This document shows, piece by piece, positions 11,941 through 24,494 of a stretch of DNA of 64,000 nucleotides. Numbering within the stretch: position 1 is the stretch's first letter; each line of letters opens with the position of its first letter. The translations under genes were made by a program, and so were the position numbers. The stretch is from Thereva unica (Eukaryota > Arthropoda > Insecta > Diptera > Therevidae): NCBI GenBank assembly GCA_949987705.1, contig OX465284.1, positions 117,719,052 to 117,783,051 on the forward strand. The letters are read 5' to 3'. The notes beneath the pieces were generated by a model. That model saw only the letters and a program-made list of their open reading frames with translations, was not told the origin of the DNA and made no database searches.

Positions 11941-12620
11941 GGCCTATGTCAATTTGAAACGCTAGAATTTTCAAATTAGTCCTAGAAACTTTTTTTGGTG
12001 TGGTTTTTGGTGACCTGAGAGAGTAACGAGCGGATTTTTTTGTGCTTTTTCTGGTGCCCCTCAAACGTGATGCCCTAGGCAATTGCTTAATTTGGTTAAG
12101 GGTTAATCCGTCACTGACTCTCTACCATAAAGCAACATTCATTGAAAAACATTGAACTGTGTATTTATTATTAGTAGGGGCAGGGCAACCCATATGGTGA
12201 ATACCGCGGCCAATTTAGGCCTCAGAACCCTCCATCGCGGGCTTGTACGCAGCCTCATTACCCTCAATACTCTAGCGTCTAGTGGACCCAGCGATCGTTT
12301 TTCATGACCAGGCTCTGGTGTAGTCAAAGCAGCATGCAAATATTTTGAAGGCAAGCTTCCATGATGAGAGTGCCTAGATGGCAGCTTTATTGTCCGAAAA
12401 ACAGAGGGCTAACTACCCATTGCACTTGAGTCCTCGGAGTTGGGTCCTCGAGCACCAGCCCCTGCACCATGTTCCATCTTTGATCCAACGGTAAACCAGT
12501 AGAGGTTTCTTGGACACCTGTAAGGATGAGTAAACAAAAGCAAATTGAAATGTTCGTGATACCATTGAGGATATCCAATGCTAGGTTCTCAGACTGAGTA
12601 CTCAATTGTCGTGCCCAAAT

Positions 12621-12810
12621 AGAACCGTTTAGAAAAAGCGACCAGAGCGGCCTTTTTTGGATTGATTAATAGGTCCTCAATAATACACCATCTTCGAACC
12701 TCACGGACTGCTGTTCCTATGATCTCTGTAAAGGTGAAGTCTAACTTCCCCGACACAATGACGGCCAGATTGTTTGCATAGCTGATGCCATCAAAATCAT
12801 ATTCGTGGTA
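12621..12810 (-). pseudogene. LINE reverse transcriptase relic (catalytic YADD changed to YANN)
   Basis: The minus strand encodes a stretch typical of Jockey/R1/I-type reverse transcriptases: GISYANNLAVIVSGKLD, then an amphipathic helix (EIIGTAVREVRRWC), then LLINPKKAALVAFSKR, which corresponds to the usual GLSVNPSKTE-LVLFTRK segment. The catalytic YADD box reads YANN (codons at 12769-12780), so both metal-binding aspartates are lost. Degenerate minus-strand frames at 12139-12605 may belong to the same insertion. Confidence 0.7.
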
Positions 12811-15800
12811 GTTTTCGTCGATGCTTCACATTAAAAACCTTAGGGCGAACTATGAATTCTGCGAGCAGCACCAAACTCAACTATTAATAAAAACGCGAGT
12901 TCGTCTAAAAATCTTACATAATTGTTTCCTTAAAATAAAACCATTAAAGTCCAACTGAAAACCGGAAAAGCATTATGAAATTTTGATTTCTCCCATTATT
13001 TATCATCTCGCTCCAAATGGCTCATAACACGAGTCCGGATTTTTCCTAATACCTTGCTTGCGTTTACAACCTTTTAAACTGTTGTGTTTCCGCTGTCAAA
13101 GAGCGATCTTAACTTTCCAAGAACGGATGCGATGTGTACCCCCACCTTCAATGTCAAACTAATTCGAGAGCAGCAATTTACCCATTTGCCCAAACTTTGA
13201 AAGACACAGATTCCATAATCGGGGAAACTTCTCAATATGGGACTGCAATAATTTTTAATGCCTCAGTAGTCACCAGCGCGGCGGTTGGTGTCCATTGTAG
13301 TGTTCACGTGGTCCGTGAGCAGAGTTCTTATGCCAGCTCCAGAGGCACAGTGATAAAAGGTGCGAAGCTTGGTAACTATGGCGGCTGCGCAATGACTTAT
13401 TTCAGCACTTAAGTCACGTGCGCCGGTGTAGGCCTGAGTTTTCCTATTTCTTTGAAGTCGCTGCAGCTGGAGCTCGAGCACAGATGTAACTAATTGTTCT
13501 CGGAGTAGACACTTAATCTGTTCTCAATATTAACTAAGACGGTTCTGAATATTGCTCTTAAAGGTGCCTTAGAGCGACCTAATGAGTTTCCTCTTTGCTG
13601 CTTAGCTTTAAGTCTTACAGATCGGAAAATCGATCCAGGCCCAGCTTCTATTATGGTTTAATCGTGATTAAGCCTTAGTGTCGATCTGCTTCTGACTTCG
13701 TTGTGGAAGTAAATTGCCGAGAAATAATTAGATAGATTAAAATCTTGGCCTCACTAAACGACGCTCCTTAAGTGCTGCTGATGCTCATTTACTTTTTCAT
13801 CTGCTTCTAAAGCATGAGAAACGAGGTTCTAGGCTATCAGCTCAAAAGCAGACCTTTCCTAAACTAGTTCAGCAATCCGATCTGATTCTATTTTATTTAG
13901 TACCAAACGACTTGCGAAGCCGCCTATTAACCAACGCGATTGAGGACTTCCCGCCTGTTATGCTTGTTCGCTTTAAACAACAGACCCTGACTAATTACAG
14001 ATTCTTTTACGCAGTGACATGATCGCGTATTTTTGTTGTTTCTGCTGTTGCAAAACGCGTTTTTCCTTTGACACAAATTTTCCACGTGTGACGACAGAAA
14101 CGCAGATGCGTCATTAATCGCGATGTGCTGAACATGATCGATTCTGAGCTTATAGTGAAAGTCTTCCCCAGTCTCAAAGCGAGCAGTGAAATGTCTCTTC
14201 ATGCAAGTACACCTGATGATGATGGGAGCACTTTAAAATGTTTGGAAGAATCGTGAAATTATTCGGGGAGCTCTGCTCACCTCGTCGAAATTTGAATGTG
14301 TTTGCTGCATATTTATCCGAGACGAGCGGGGAATGCGGATCTTATCATGCTCACCGCGTGATCACTTACCGCTTACAAGCATCGCCTGTATCTGCAGCAG
14401 CGGAAAATATAGAAAGCACTGGTTTGTTTACATAGCAGCAGGTTAAACTATTAATTTTTGGAAATGCGAGACGTTGCGCAGAACGCTTTTCACTAATAAT
14501 AAGCTACTTGCAGCCAGACGCTGTGAATGGTGTCACATTTGTCAATGCTTACCTGTTACGACTGAAGTGCGAGGAGTCAGGGGGCGAAATCCTCCACAAG
14601 TGCATACCATACCTCATTGAATATGGTATGGAGCCCATTAACTCGATACTTAACTGTTTGTTTACTAGTTTCGTTTGATTTTTATTTTCAACCATTCTAA
14701 ATGCATTACTTAACAGAATCTTCGTGTTTCATGCACGTTTTCCAATTAAATTTACTTTACCAGCGTTTTATAAAGCTAAAAATATGAATAAAAACCAACA
14801 GAATGTTATTTGTGCCATTGCGGAAAGTTACTTTTGATTTAAAAAACAACGTGAACGTTAAAATTTCTTCAAGAATGTCAATTTATCAAAAGCGACACCT
14901 GTGCGTCATGACAAAAAATACGATATTTCTGGTGTCATTTCTTTTCACTAGCATCCAGACAGAAATGGCTACCGAAAATATTTCTGTGCAATTTTTGACC
15001 ATTTGTTTGCATAAGTTTTAGGTTTTAGGTAGGGCTTTAGCTTACCGGGCTTTAATATGAAAGAGCTGTGGTTGCCCTTAGAGCTGACGAAATAAAGGAT
15101 GGTTCCGAGTCTCATTACAAAAATTCTACCTTTGCCTGCAGTCGAGTCCAGTCATGGCGTCTCGAATTTGCACACAAAAGACAAAGTCGAGATATCTAAA
15201 TCGATGCAATAAATACAAAAATGGTAATTTTTTTCCCACGAGTTATTTTTTCCCCAAAAATTATGAAAAATATGAAAAATACAAGTTTCGTAATAAATTT
15301 CATCATCAACAGTTTTGGACCACTTAAACTTTCAAGCATTGCCGTCCGCGGCGGTATCACAATCGCTCCCTTATGTCGCGTCATCCTTAGTCATTTGGCA
15401 ACCATTTTGAGCAGTCGCAGCTTGCTAACAAAAGAATCGCGCCAAAGGTTAAAGAACTTGCGGTGATCGGCGGCAAGAGGAGTCCGCATTTAGTGCTTTT
15501 CATAAATCATTCGAAATTGGGTCCATCTCCGCGTTGCGCAAACCCGAGTTTTGCAAATTCGAGGAATGTGTAACCTGGCCAATCCAGTTGCTCTTGCTGG
15601 CTACCTGGTTGAAGGACAGGTGGGCAGGGAAGCGCGTGGAATGTGTGGAAGGTGTTGTCCGACCTGGCCGTAGTTAAACTTGCGCCTAGTACCAATAATG
15701 AAAATGGACCGCTAGTATTGAACTTGACCAAATGTGAGAAACGGTGGGTTTCGCTGCGTCTGTTCGGGCTTAGCTGGTTTTCGTATTGATAGGTTGAGTT

Positions 15801-17210
15801 TTGAGGGAGCATACTCCATGCATTCTTGTGATATTTCTCTAAATTTGTTGTCGTGGGAATTTTCAATCGTGGGTAAACGATTTATGCAAAAAGCAAAAGT
15901 ATTCGCCCGTTTGTTTGTGGCTTTTGTAATGCGCTCGTCTTTCACGGTCGTCTTTACACTAGCAAGTTAAACCTGACAGTTTTTTCGTTGCTTTACGTCT
16001 GATTAACTCCTTTGGTTATGATCAGGTTAATCATCAATTGAGACAATAGGACTTGGCTCTTGGCTCGAGAGGTCTCGGAGTTTCGCAATGGAAAAATGTA
16101 AAGTGAAACTTATGAAGCCCAGACGTAAAATGGTTAGTAATCGTCCAAGAAATCTATGTTAACAACTTTCTTCTTTTGATATTCCACTTAAGGTTAGGCA
16201 CAGTTTGCGCTCGGTAGGAAAATCAGGAAAAAAGTGAAAAACTGAAGTTTTTTTAAACGCCATTAGAAGCTGGCTGTGCGCAAAAACGAGACGACAAAGC
16301 TATGGGATGACACTTTCTTTTTAACTTGTTCGTCGGTGATGTGATCGTGATACGTGATTATATGACAGTCGTCGTGTGATGCGCGATATCCATCACGGAA
16401 AGCCATTTCAGCTGCCAAGCCATGAAGGAGTTGCCGTTTATTTTGGCGAATTCGTGCTGCTGCACTTTTTGCGAATTGATCAGCACGCTTCTGTTTTTGT
16501 TTCAATAGATTGCGAGGAGAGAATTGCCGTTTTGCCACTCGGTTAATTTTAAGATTACATTAACAGTTTTGGGTTGTTGATTGCAAGAATTTTTTGAAGT
16601 TTTGGTCAGTTTTTTTGGAGATCTTTTCTAAAATGCTTTGGCTCTGAGTTGCCCTTGTGGAAAACTTGTTTGTGAGAAAGACAGTGAGCTAGGAAAGATT
16701 TAAGAACCATATTGTCATAGTACCGAATCAAGTCTCATAGTTTGAACTTTGAACCTCTTCAAAATACTTTAAGAAGAGGTTTTCAAGTACACGGGGTCTG
16801 GTGTTAGCTAGTGCCTACAACTGCAGAGTGTTAGATTGTTCTCCGTGCTGCGTGCGTGCCGTGCGGGCGACCAATGTGCAGTATGCGTTAAGGTTTTCGC
16901 TAACAGATAGTTGAGTTTTTGCGTTCCGTCTTGTCTTTCACACATATCCAAAAAATAGTGTTTATGTTTGTTGTGTGTGGGCCTGTCTGGGCATTTGCGG
17001 CAATGCAGAAAAAGCTGAAAGTACACTAATTTTTGTGTTCCGTGTGTTCTGTTTACTCAAATAATATGTCAGGCCGCATATGAATGCACGCACTTCTGCA
17101 TTGAAGAACGCACCGCATGCACGCATGTTTCTGTCTCCAGCTTGAGTGTGAGTATGGAATTTTCAATCTGGCTGCATGATGTCTAATTGGCGTCCCGTAA
17201 TTATCGCTGC
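12811..17210. other. Gene-free region
   Basis: No supported gene or element. Short frames on both strands (for example 15507-15866 minus and 16263-16538 minus) lack recognisable motifs and splice context. Confidence 0.45.
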
Positions 17211-17211
17211 G

Positions 17212-17575
17212 ATTTTAGCGATGTCCTTCGAGGCTCCTCCATCTGGAACCAGCTACTGAGAGCAAATACATGGATGCACCTTTATTTAGCTCGAACAGAG
17301 CATTATCGTTACCTTCGATGTTCCCCTGACCCCATACCCACTGAAGAGTAACCATGTACTTCAAGGCAAGGGAAGAAAGCTCCGTGTGACAATTACGACC
17401 AATTTGGAAGTTACTGTACGCTCAGTACTCGACTGTTGATTGAGGCTATTTTAGTCCTATTGCTGAAAAGCATCACTGCTGTCTTTTCGGAGTTGGCAGA
17501 TAGCGCGCAGAGATTGAACCATGTTTTTAACCTATCCAACCGCCACCTCCATAATCTCACTGATTAGCAGCGATG
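17212..17575 (-). pseudogene. LINE relic joining reverse transcriptase thumb to RNase H end
   Basis: Reading the minus strand, an ALSANSEKTAVMLFSNRTKI segment (reverse transcriptase thumb region) is followed, after a stop and frame changes, by CHTELSSLALKY and VTLQWVWGQGNIEGNDNAL-FELNKGAS. The latter corresponds to the LxWVPGHxGIxGNExADELARxGAS core of a LINE-type RNase H. The histidine of WVPGH and the last acidic residue are lost. The tract between the two domains is mostly missing, so this is an internally deleted copy, probably of the same family as the relic at 12621-12810. Confidence 0.65.
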
Positions 17576-20189
17576 CTTTACTTCAGATAAAACAGCTTCG
17601 GCCAATGATAACCAACGCGGTGCTTCTTGTAAAACCCGTTGAAAACCCTCTAACCTAATGGAAGCTCTAAATATGAACTTTGCATATCAAAGCTTAGTCT
17701 GAATCCTTCAATTCTCTTAGGCGTATTAATATTATGTTTCCACCACTAAACAAGCAGCCAATAATCCAATTAATGCTGGGCAATTCGTGCCTTCCGAAAA
17801 AGGCCATAAAATGAAACCAACAAAAATGGCCAAAGTAATCCGATTGGATTTCGCTTTCACTTTAAAGTTTTCCTTAAGAGCATTACAGAATTCAGTTTGG
17901 CGTCGGTTAGAATAAAACCAATCGAGCACTTTCTACTCGTGCCCTATTTGGAGCGCATTCCTCTCTGCTCCCCTTCATCGTTCTACTTAATTGGATGTGT
18001 TCGAGGATCCTCGTGGTACTTTGAGGAGTTGCTGGGAGTTAATCTGTTGCTGCAACTACAGAATTTGCTCAAGTGCACTGCAGTAAAGTTCCTGCCAGGG
18101 CTATTCTTCCACAGCCTGCAATGCTTTCGGGCTTGAGGTAGAACGCTTCACTTAGCTTCATGCAATTGCCTTCCACTTTGCCACTCAATTGGTGCTACTA
18201 TGTCAACAGGAAATTTAATGGGAAAATTAATATTTTAGCTGGTGTAAAACGCTGATTGGATTAAGTGAAAAGAGCTGCGATTGGGATGCAAATCGATTTT
18301 TGTTTTCTTGTTGTATTTCCTCGTGAAGAGCCCAAATGTTACTCCAAACAAAAGATCCATCAGGATCGAAACTAGTGGTGCTGGAGTTTGTGAAAACATT
18401 TTTAAACGCGGCTTATCTATTGCCCATGTGCAATCCAATTACCTGTTACAGTGCGCACGTTGCTCAGAGCCGCGTGTCTTTTGTTGGTGCAAACCGCGGT
18501 CAGGTGTAGCCATTGCCTGCGAAGAAATTTACTTATATCAGCCTAGATTAGTTTTGATGGGTTTCTTTCATGTCCGCCCGGGCCGATCGTGCTGATTGAT
18601 CGCCGGCTTTACGCAAGCTTCGTGCGGTAATTACAGGTTTTAAATTGAGATCGAGTGCAGATCGAGGGGGTCCACATGCTGACGTTAATATGATGGCTGG
18701 AGTGGTGTTTCTCTAATTCGAACCGATGTGGAATTGTTAATTGTTTTCCTCCAAGGATGAATGCCACTGTTCTGCTATTGGAAAATATTAATATAGTTTG
18801 AATGGAGAAATAGATTGGGTTCAAGTAGAGAATTATGGGTTTGGTTGCTGAACAAACAACCGCTATTGTCCAAATGTTTCGTTCTCATTGTTGTATTTGA
18901 ATCCAATGTAACGAAAACTTGCGAAGGACACGGACTGCCATCTATTCTTCGATTTGCGAAAGCCCTTGAGGTGATTTACAGAAAACTTTTTTCATTTTCC
19001 GAAATGGCGCTTGAGTAAAAAATTAAGACACGCGGTCTAAGAAAACAGATAGACTTGGTGACTAATCTTAGCTGTTACGAATCGAGGTTTCTTTCTTCCG
19101 TCATTTGCAAAAAAGGAAAACCTTTTGCGATCGTAAATTGCGAACTTACCAACTCCATTTCCACCCACAACCCACGTAATTATCGTAAGACCTGCAGGCT
19201 CGAAGGTAGAGTTACGTCGCCGCCTGAAATTCAGCTGCATGCCCATCTGTTGACTTTCGATGGTGCTTCATTTCCTGCTGTGGGCCACCTGGATTCATAC
19301 AAGCAGCATACAGATGATGCTCTGCGCTGGTCTTTCACAGATGACTTATTTTCTAGTTGCTAAAACGGGCAAGAACGCTGAACCTTTGTTCGCCACTTCC
19401 GAGGACCGAATATGCTCAAATTACATAATGTGATTGCAGAAAACAATTTGGTGAATGCCTTCGCCTCTATTTATCGCAGGTTTATTTGTTGTTGTTTCCA
19501 TCCACGACACAAGTAGGAATATTTAGCAACTGGGGTCAAGGTATGGATTTCGCCGCGCGGCGCAGGTGCAATCTTTATTGGAGAACTTACACCAGATAAT
19601 TGAAGCTTTGCGCGTATCCAAGTCAATTTCACGATGTTGCCTCATCGATTCCAGAGATTTCCAAGTGAATGCGTGGGAAATGTCAACTTATTTCGAGATG
19701 ATGTCGATTGGGGAATTTCGGTAGAGACCATTGCCTCGTGAGGGACTGCTGCAATGGCAGCCGTCTGTTATAAGATTTTAATCTTCCTGTCTTCTCAACA
19801 TTACTGTGAACACAGAAAATGTTTCATGCTAAATTTTGGCGACGACTATTTCATCTGAAGTTCGTATGGTATAAAGAGAGAAATTTTTTACGTAAGTACT
19901 AAAAAATAATTGCAAGCATTCGTTGCAATTAAACAATGCTGCAATACCTCAATCTAACCCGCGCGTCTTGCGTTGATAACCGTGCCTCCCTTGGACTTCT
20001 GCCGAACGAGGCTTCATTAAGTTCCTGGCCCCAATGCCCCTGGGAATGTGTGAGGAGTTTTTAAGGAAAAAGACTTAATTCGCTTGCAATGAGGGGCAAT
20101 GATCTCACGAGAAACTCACATTCGGAGCGAAATTCAAGCATGCTGACATATCTGTGACAGTTAACTTTTTTTTGTGGGGTTGTCGTTAT
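17576..20189. other. Gene-free region
   Basis: Nothing beyond short uninformative frames was seen. The + strand frame at 18281-18595 and the minus frame at 17732-17929 have no motif support. Confidence 0.45.
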
Positions 20190-20275
20190 TACTGTCAAAT
20201 GGCGTGCTAGGAACGGCGCTAAGTTAACAGCGATAATTTATCAGAGCTAAAGCAACTTGGGCCTAAATACGCCCA
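20190..20275. mobile_element. MITE copy B, right-end fragment
   Basis: The stretch aaatggcgtgctaggaacgg, then ctaagttaacagcgata and gcaacttgggcctaaat, matches the right end of MITE copy A (11865-11940) in the same orientation at roughly 80 percent identity by eye. The rest of the element is missing or too diverged to see. Confidence 0.65.
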
Positions 20276-21089
20276 ATGACACCGGTGATGTCAAATCCTA
20301 AGCTAAAAGCTTTGTAATTTTTATTAAATGACTCAAAAATGGTCTGTCTTATTCTGTCACAGCAATAATCATCTCGAATAAAATCTGTACCAGTCTTCTT
20401 TCCTTCCTATTAGTGGATGTTCTGAAACTAATAACGGCAGCTCCATCTCTTAACGTTCTTCCACAACATTAACCGAGGATCTGCGGTGGTGTTCCAAATA
20501 GCGAAAAGGTTAAGTTAGGCTAGGCTAGGTTAGGTTAGGCGAAGATTCGAGTTCGCTACCATGTATTAGTTTGACAAGTTACTGTGATTCGTGGTGGCTT
20601 TCTCCTTCTGTATTTTAGATTAAACCACGCGATCACTATTGGGTTCCATCTCTGCCACCGGGAGTCAATATTTGCTACATGAAGAGGCCAACCAGCGTGG
20701 TCAACAGATTTTGAAATGCATTGACTCTGATTTCTGCAAAGAAGCGGCCTGCGTTTGATCGTGCCAGATGGGTTTTCTGCCCCACGTACTCTCTCGTCCG
20801 AGCATCCAGCTTTAAGGTTTCCAGCGCACAGGTAAAGAATGAAAAGTTCGCTCCACTCCTGGTGAGAGAACTATTATATCATATAAGCTTGGCCATGTTG
20901 GATTCGCCTTTACCCCTATGACTTTTTCTGTCCGTCAATGGCCAATCAGCTGTGTGTCAGAACAGATGTCAAAGTTACAGATGGTTTGAACACCGCCGAA
21001 AACGATTCCAATTTTTATGACAGTTTGCGCCGGATGCATGAAACGAAATGGAAGGAAAATCCAGGCCCTGTTACTGGGGAAGGCGGGAA
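20276..21089. other. Gene-free region with a short TTAGG-like run
   Basis: A short pentamer-like run (ttaggctaggctaggttaggttaggc) lies at about 20514-20540. No gene was recognised. Confidence 0.4.
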
Positions 21090-21310
21090 CAAAAATTGAT
21101 AAATTTTGCGTTACGTATTCTATGGATGCAAAATTCAGGCTGGCCAAAGAAGCGATACATGGACTCCTTTGAGGAAGATTTAGTAAAGTTAGGCTTACGT
21201 AAGTGGAAGGCATTAGCCAGGTATGGAGAGAAATGCTGGAGGAAGCCAAGGCCAATAATAATAGACTGCAGTGCTGCAGATGATGATGTAGTTCCAAATA
21301 GAAAATAGGC
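21090..21310 (+). pseudogene. LINE relic, C-terminal tail with (GAT)n end
   Basis: The + strand frame reads GWPKKRYMDSFEEDLVKLGL then RKWKALARYGEKCW, which corresponds to the GRPxKRWxDxVxEDLxxLGLxNWxxLAQDRxKWR tail common in non-LTR retrotransposons. A short gatgatgatg run follows as a possible 3' tail. Only the last part of the ORF is recognisable. Confidence 0.55.
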
Positions 21311-24297
21311 AGTGGGGTTACCGTTACTCCCAATACCTCATGATAAAACCCTGCGCAGCATTAATTTCTATTTTTGAGAAGATAGTGCAGAGAACTAATT
21401 CAAAGCTTGGAGGGATTTGCGCTACTTAAATCCGTGTGCTTCCTATTCCGCTTTTCTAATAAAATTTCTCAAATTTGGGCCACGATAAAATTTTTCATAA
21501 TCATTCGCTACTTGTCACCTTTCGTGGACAATTGTGCAAAGCGCGCCTAATTCTTGGGCCTCAACAGTTACAATCATTAAAGTCCCATTAACTCCGCCCG
21601 ATACTGGATCAAAATTATTTTTATCTGGAATGGAATGCTAACTCCACGCGGGAAAATTATTGAGGGTCGCAAAGTAGAATGAGCTCCCGATCGCATTTTA
21701 TTTCATGTTGCGTCGCTTCGGGCCCGCATCTCTCGCCAATTCACCAATGACCCACCCAGCCCAGTGTTGTCAATGGACGAAAAAAGTCCCAAAGAAAATT
21801 TACTCACGCAAGCGCAGAGCAGAGAATCGTTGGCGCAGTTGGTCTAGCCGAATTTAATAAGTATTGCCGCGATCCGCGGCCGGCAAGGTACCGTTCGCTC
21901 TTGAAATTAGAACACCGACTATTGTATTAACGACCATTCTTTTTTCCGAAGAATGTTTTCGGCCCGCCATTGACCAAACCGAAATGATCAAGCTGCCGAT
22001 CGCGTCTGGAGAAAACAGCACGGGAGATTCAATTTCTTGCCACGATCGCCATTCACAGGCGACGACGTCTTCGATTTCATTTTCTTGTACTGCTCGCGTT
22101 CAGTCGGAGACTTTTTGTTGTTTCTCACTGGCGGAGCATTTTCTTGGCGTTTTCATTTCAGGTGAGAATGAAAATTTGCCCAAAGGCGTAATTTTCGCAT
22201 TGCTCACACCTCGTTCAGGTAAGCGGGTCTTGTGCTGAAACCTGCTCCGCTCAGACTCTGCGCATATATTTTACTGACTTAACATACTTTCTTCAGGTGG
22301 CTTCTCTTATTGATACTTGACCTTCTTCTGTGTTATTGAAAAGAGCTGCAATTTTTATGTGTTTTTGTTATTTACTGCGAAAGGTATACAACGTAAAGAC
22401 CAAGTGAGTCTTAGTGCTGATTCTGAAGCTCTACTAATGTGCGTGTGATTTCTGCTGGTCTCGATTGCCTCTCTGCAGTTCTTCCATTTAACTTAATGCT
22501 GGTTTGTCTCATTGTCTTCCGCCATTCGTTCTTCATTCAAGATTTGGTTTTCAAAATTTTGGATTTGCGTTTAAGTCTGAAGCAAGTGCTTTAAATGTGG
22601 TCCAGACATTGCCTAAATTTTTACCATTGCTAACTTTACCATTCCTATAGTATGCTGAGTGTGGGATCCAGTTATTCTACATAAGCGCCAAATTATTCTT
22701 GATCTGCCTCCAACGAACACTTTGTAATATCGACCGAAAGTTGTTTTTATTGGCCAATAAATCTAACACTGCCATCGAACAGGCAAATACTTTTCGAGTT
22801 GATTTCATTCCGCAGCATTTTCGGCAAACGCAAAAGGAGAAATCCATGCCCATTTCCATCCAGGCCTGTTCCATCGGCAGATTTTCGTGTAAACTCGCCC
22901 ACTCCGCGCACAAAGGAAATAAATATTGTGCTCTCCACTTTGGCATCGACGTTTTAATTAGTTCTAGAATCTGAAATAAAAAGTGTGCCAGTAGCAAGCC
23001 CGCTCCGTGCTGATTAAATGCAAAATAAAACCGAGGAAATGGGGCCACTTCCAGCGAACGACCGCTCATGTTAACTAATAGTTTCGTCATCGCTGCCCGT
23101 TATGTTGGAATATGATTTAAATGTCGTCTCTTAAAACCATCACCCACCCACAGTATTAATCACGCGAGAGGAAAAAATCAATTCGGCGTTATTAAAAGAA
23201 GTCGGTTGCGCAACGCGCGCAGCTTTATGGCCAGCCGAAGGCTTGAATGCGGTCTTTTCATGCCAATAGATGGCGCGATGTAATGGCGCACAACAAAGCA
23301 CTGAACTGCGGTGCTGCATTAACTAAACGAGATGTTTCGTACTTGTGTAAATGCCCGTGGCACCTACTGATCGGCGATCACTGCCGTATCTAGATAGAGC
23401 GTCGGCGTTTTTTGTTAGTCTAACGAAAAGGCTTGTGCCAATCAATATCAATTTGCACTCAGAGTGCTGAGAGACTTCCGCTGTTTTTGTTCTGATCGAA
23501 ATCTCAGCTCGGATCATCGGATCACTGCTGGCCGAACGCTTTCCGCAGTGAAAGTCGCAACAATGGACAGCATTTTTCCCAATATCGTCTTCAGGTGCGT
23601 TATGAAATGATTGAGATCCGAGTCTTGCCGCGATTAGGCATGAGGTAGCCACGCAAATTGCTCTCCTTTCGAATACCGCTAAGCACTTGCACAGCAAATG
23701 TGGTTATTAATGGCAGCTGGGGAGTTGTACTGCAAGAGGCACCACATCTGCCGAAAAAGTGAGATCGGACGTCGATTTACATAACAGTTGCCTAAACGCT
23801 AGAAGTTTTCTCATCAGCATTTTTTATTATTTATTTCAGTTACAAAATAGTGAGGAATTCCGAAATGGACGTCGTAGTGCTGCCGCCGGATTATGGGTTA
23901 CGGTCGCAGCTGGAATTTCAAGCGATCATTTGCATAGGTCGGAATTTTGATATGGCTTCCAGATTAAGAGTTGTTTACAATTACGGCGTGCTTTTTCCAC
24001 TAACAAGGTGTGAATCAACCATAAATCCGATGAACGCGTCAAGTGATCACTTCCTTTGTTTTTAATTTAGATTTTCCGAGGACCGTTGACTGTGTTTTAC
24101 TGTTTGCATGTTTTGTGTGCTTCTAATATTGAGACGATCACTTTAAATCAAGGTTATCATTGCCAACCCGGTCAAATTCGTGTTTCACGGTTATGTGCGG
24201 CCCATAAAATATTTTGTAGCAGCAAATTCTGTTTTTTTTCTATATATATGTGAGTTAATCAGTCACTGAATTAGGCGATGTCCCAATGATTCTTTTA
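21311..24297. other. Gene-free region
   Basis: No gene or element could be supported. A minus-strand open frame at 22677-23090 (137 codons) and one at 23323-23697 (124 codons) lack recognisable features. Confidence 0.45.
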
Positions 24298-24370
24298 CGG
24301 CCCCGGTAGCTGAGGTGTCAGGCGCCTGACTACAACCCCAGAAGTCCGTGGTTCGAATCCGTAGATCTGT
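24298..24370 (+). repeat. tRNA-derived SINE head (or tRNA pseudogene) with intact Pol III A and B boxes
   Basis: The A box tagctgaggtg (24307-24317) fits TRGYNNARNNG exactly, and the B box ggttcgaatcc (24350-24360) fits GGTTCGANNCC exactly, with 32 bases between them. The middle (gcgcctgactacaa) resembles an anticodon arm. The anticodon and T stems do not pair well and no acceptor stem can be closed, so this is not a functional tRNA. The right boundary is uncertain because a minus-strand LINE relic begins within about 100 bp. Confidence 0.7.
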
Positions 24371-24494
24371 AGCAAGGCCGGTTTGTCTTGATCATTGAGG
24401 CACTGTAGCACCCGCTTGTAGCATTTAAACGTTTGTAGCTCTTCGATTGTACTAAGGTCTTGTCCGGCAGAGAAAATTGGGACTAACTATGGAG

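Larger units (their letters stand above)
10359..12124. mobile_element. Non-autonomous hAT-type DNA transposon, 1,750 bp, with 8-bp target duplication
   Basis: The element runs from 10367 to 12116. Its ends are cagtaacggattaa on the left and ttaatccgtcactg on the right, inverted repeats matching 13 of 14 bases. Both are followed inward by a gatgccctaagcaat / attgcctagggcatc block in inverse orientation. The 8-mer actctcta directly abuts each end (10359-10366 and 12117-12124). An 8-bp duplication and CAGTG-like termini are hallmarks of the hAT superfamily. No transposase frame is present. The interior holds a tandem 160-bp duplication and a second inverted-repeat element, so this copy could only have moved with enzyme supplied in trans. 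Confidence 0.85.

Noticed and set aside
20514..20540. TTAGG-like run resembling insect telomere repeat
   Set aside because: Too short and irregular, interstitial, and flies generally lack TTAGG telomeres; more likely a simple-sequence stretch.
24298..24370. Functional tRNA gene
   Set aside because: A and B boxes are perfect, but the acceptor, anticodon and T stems do not close.
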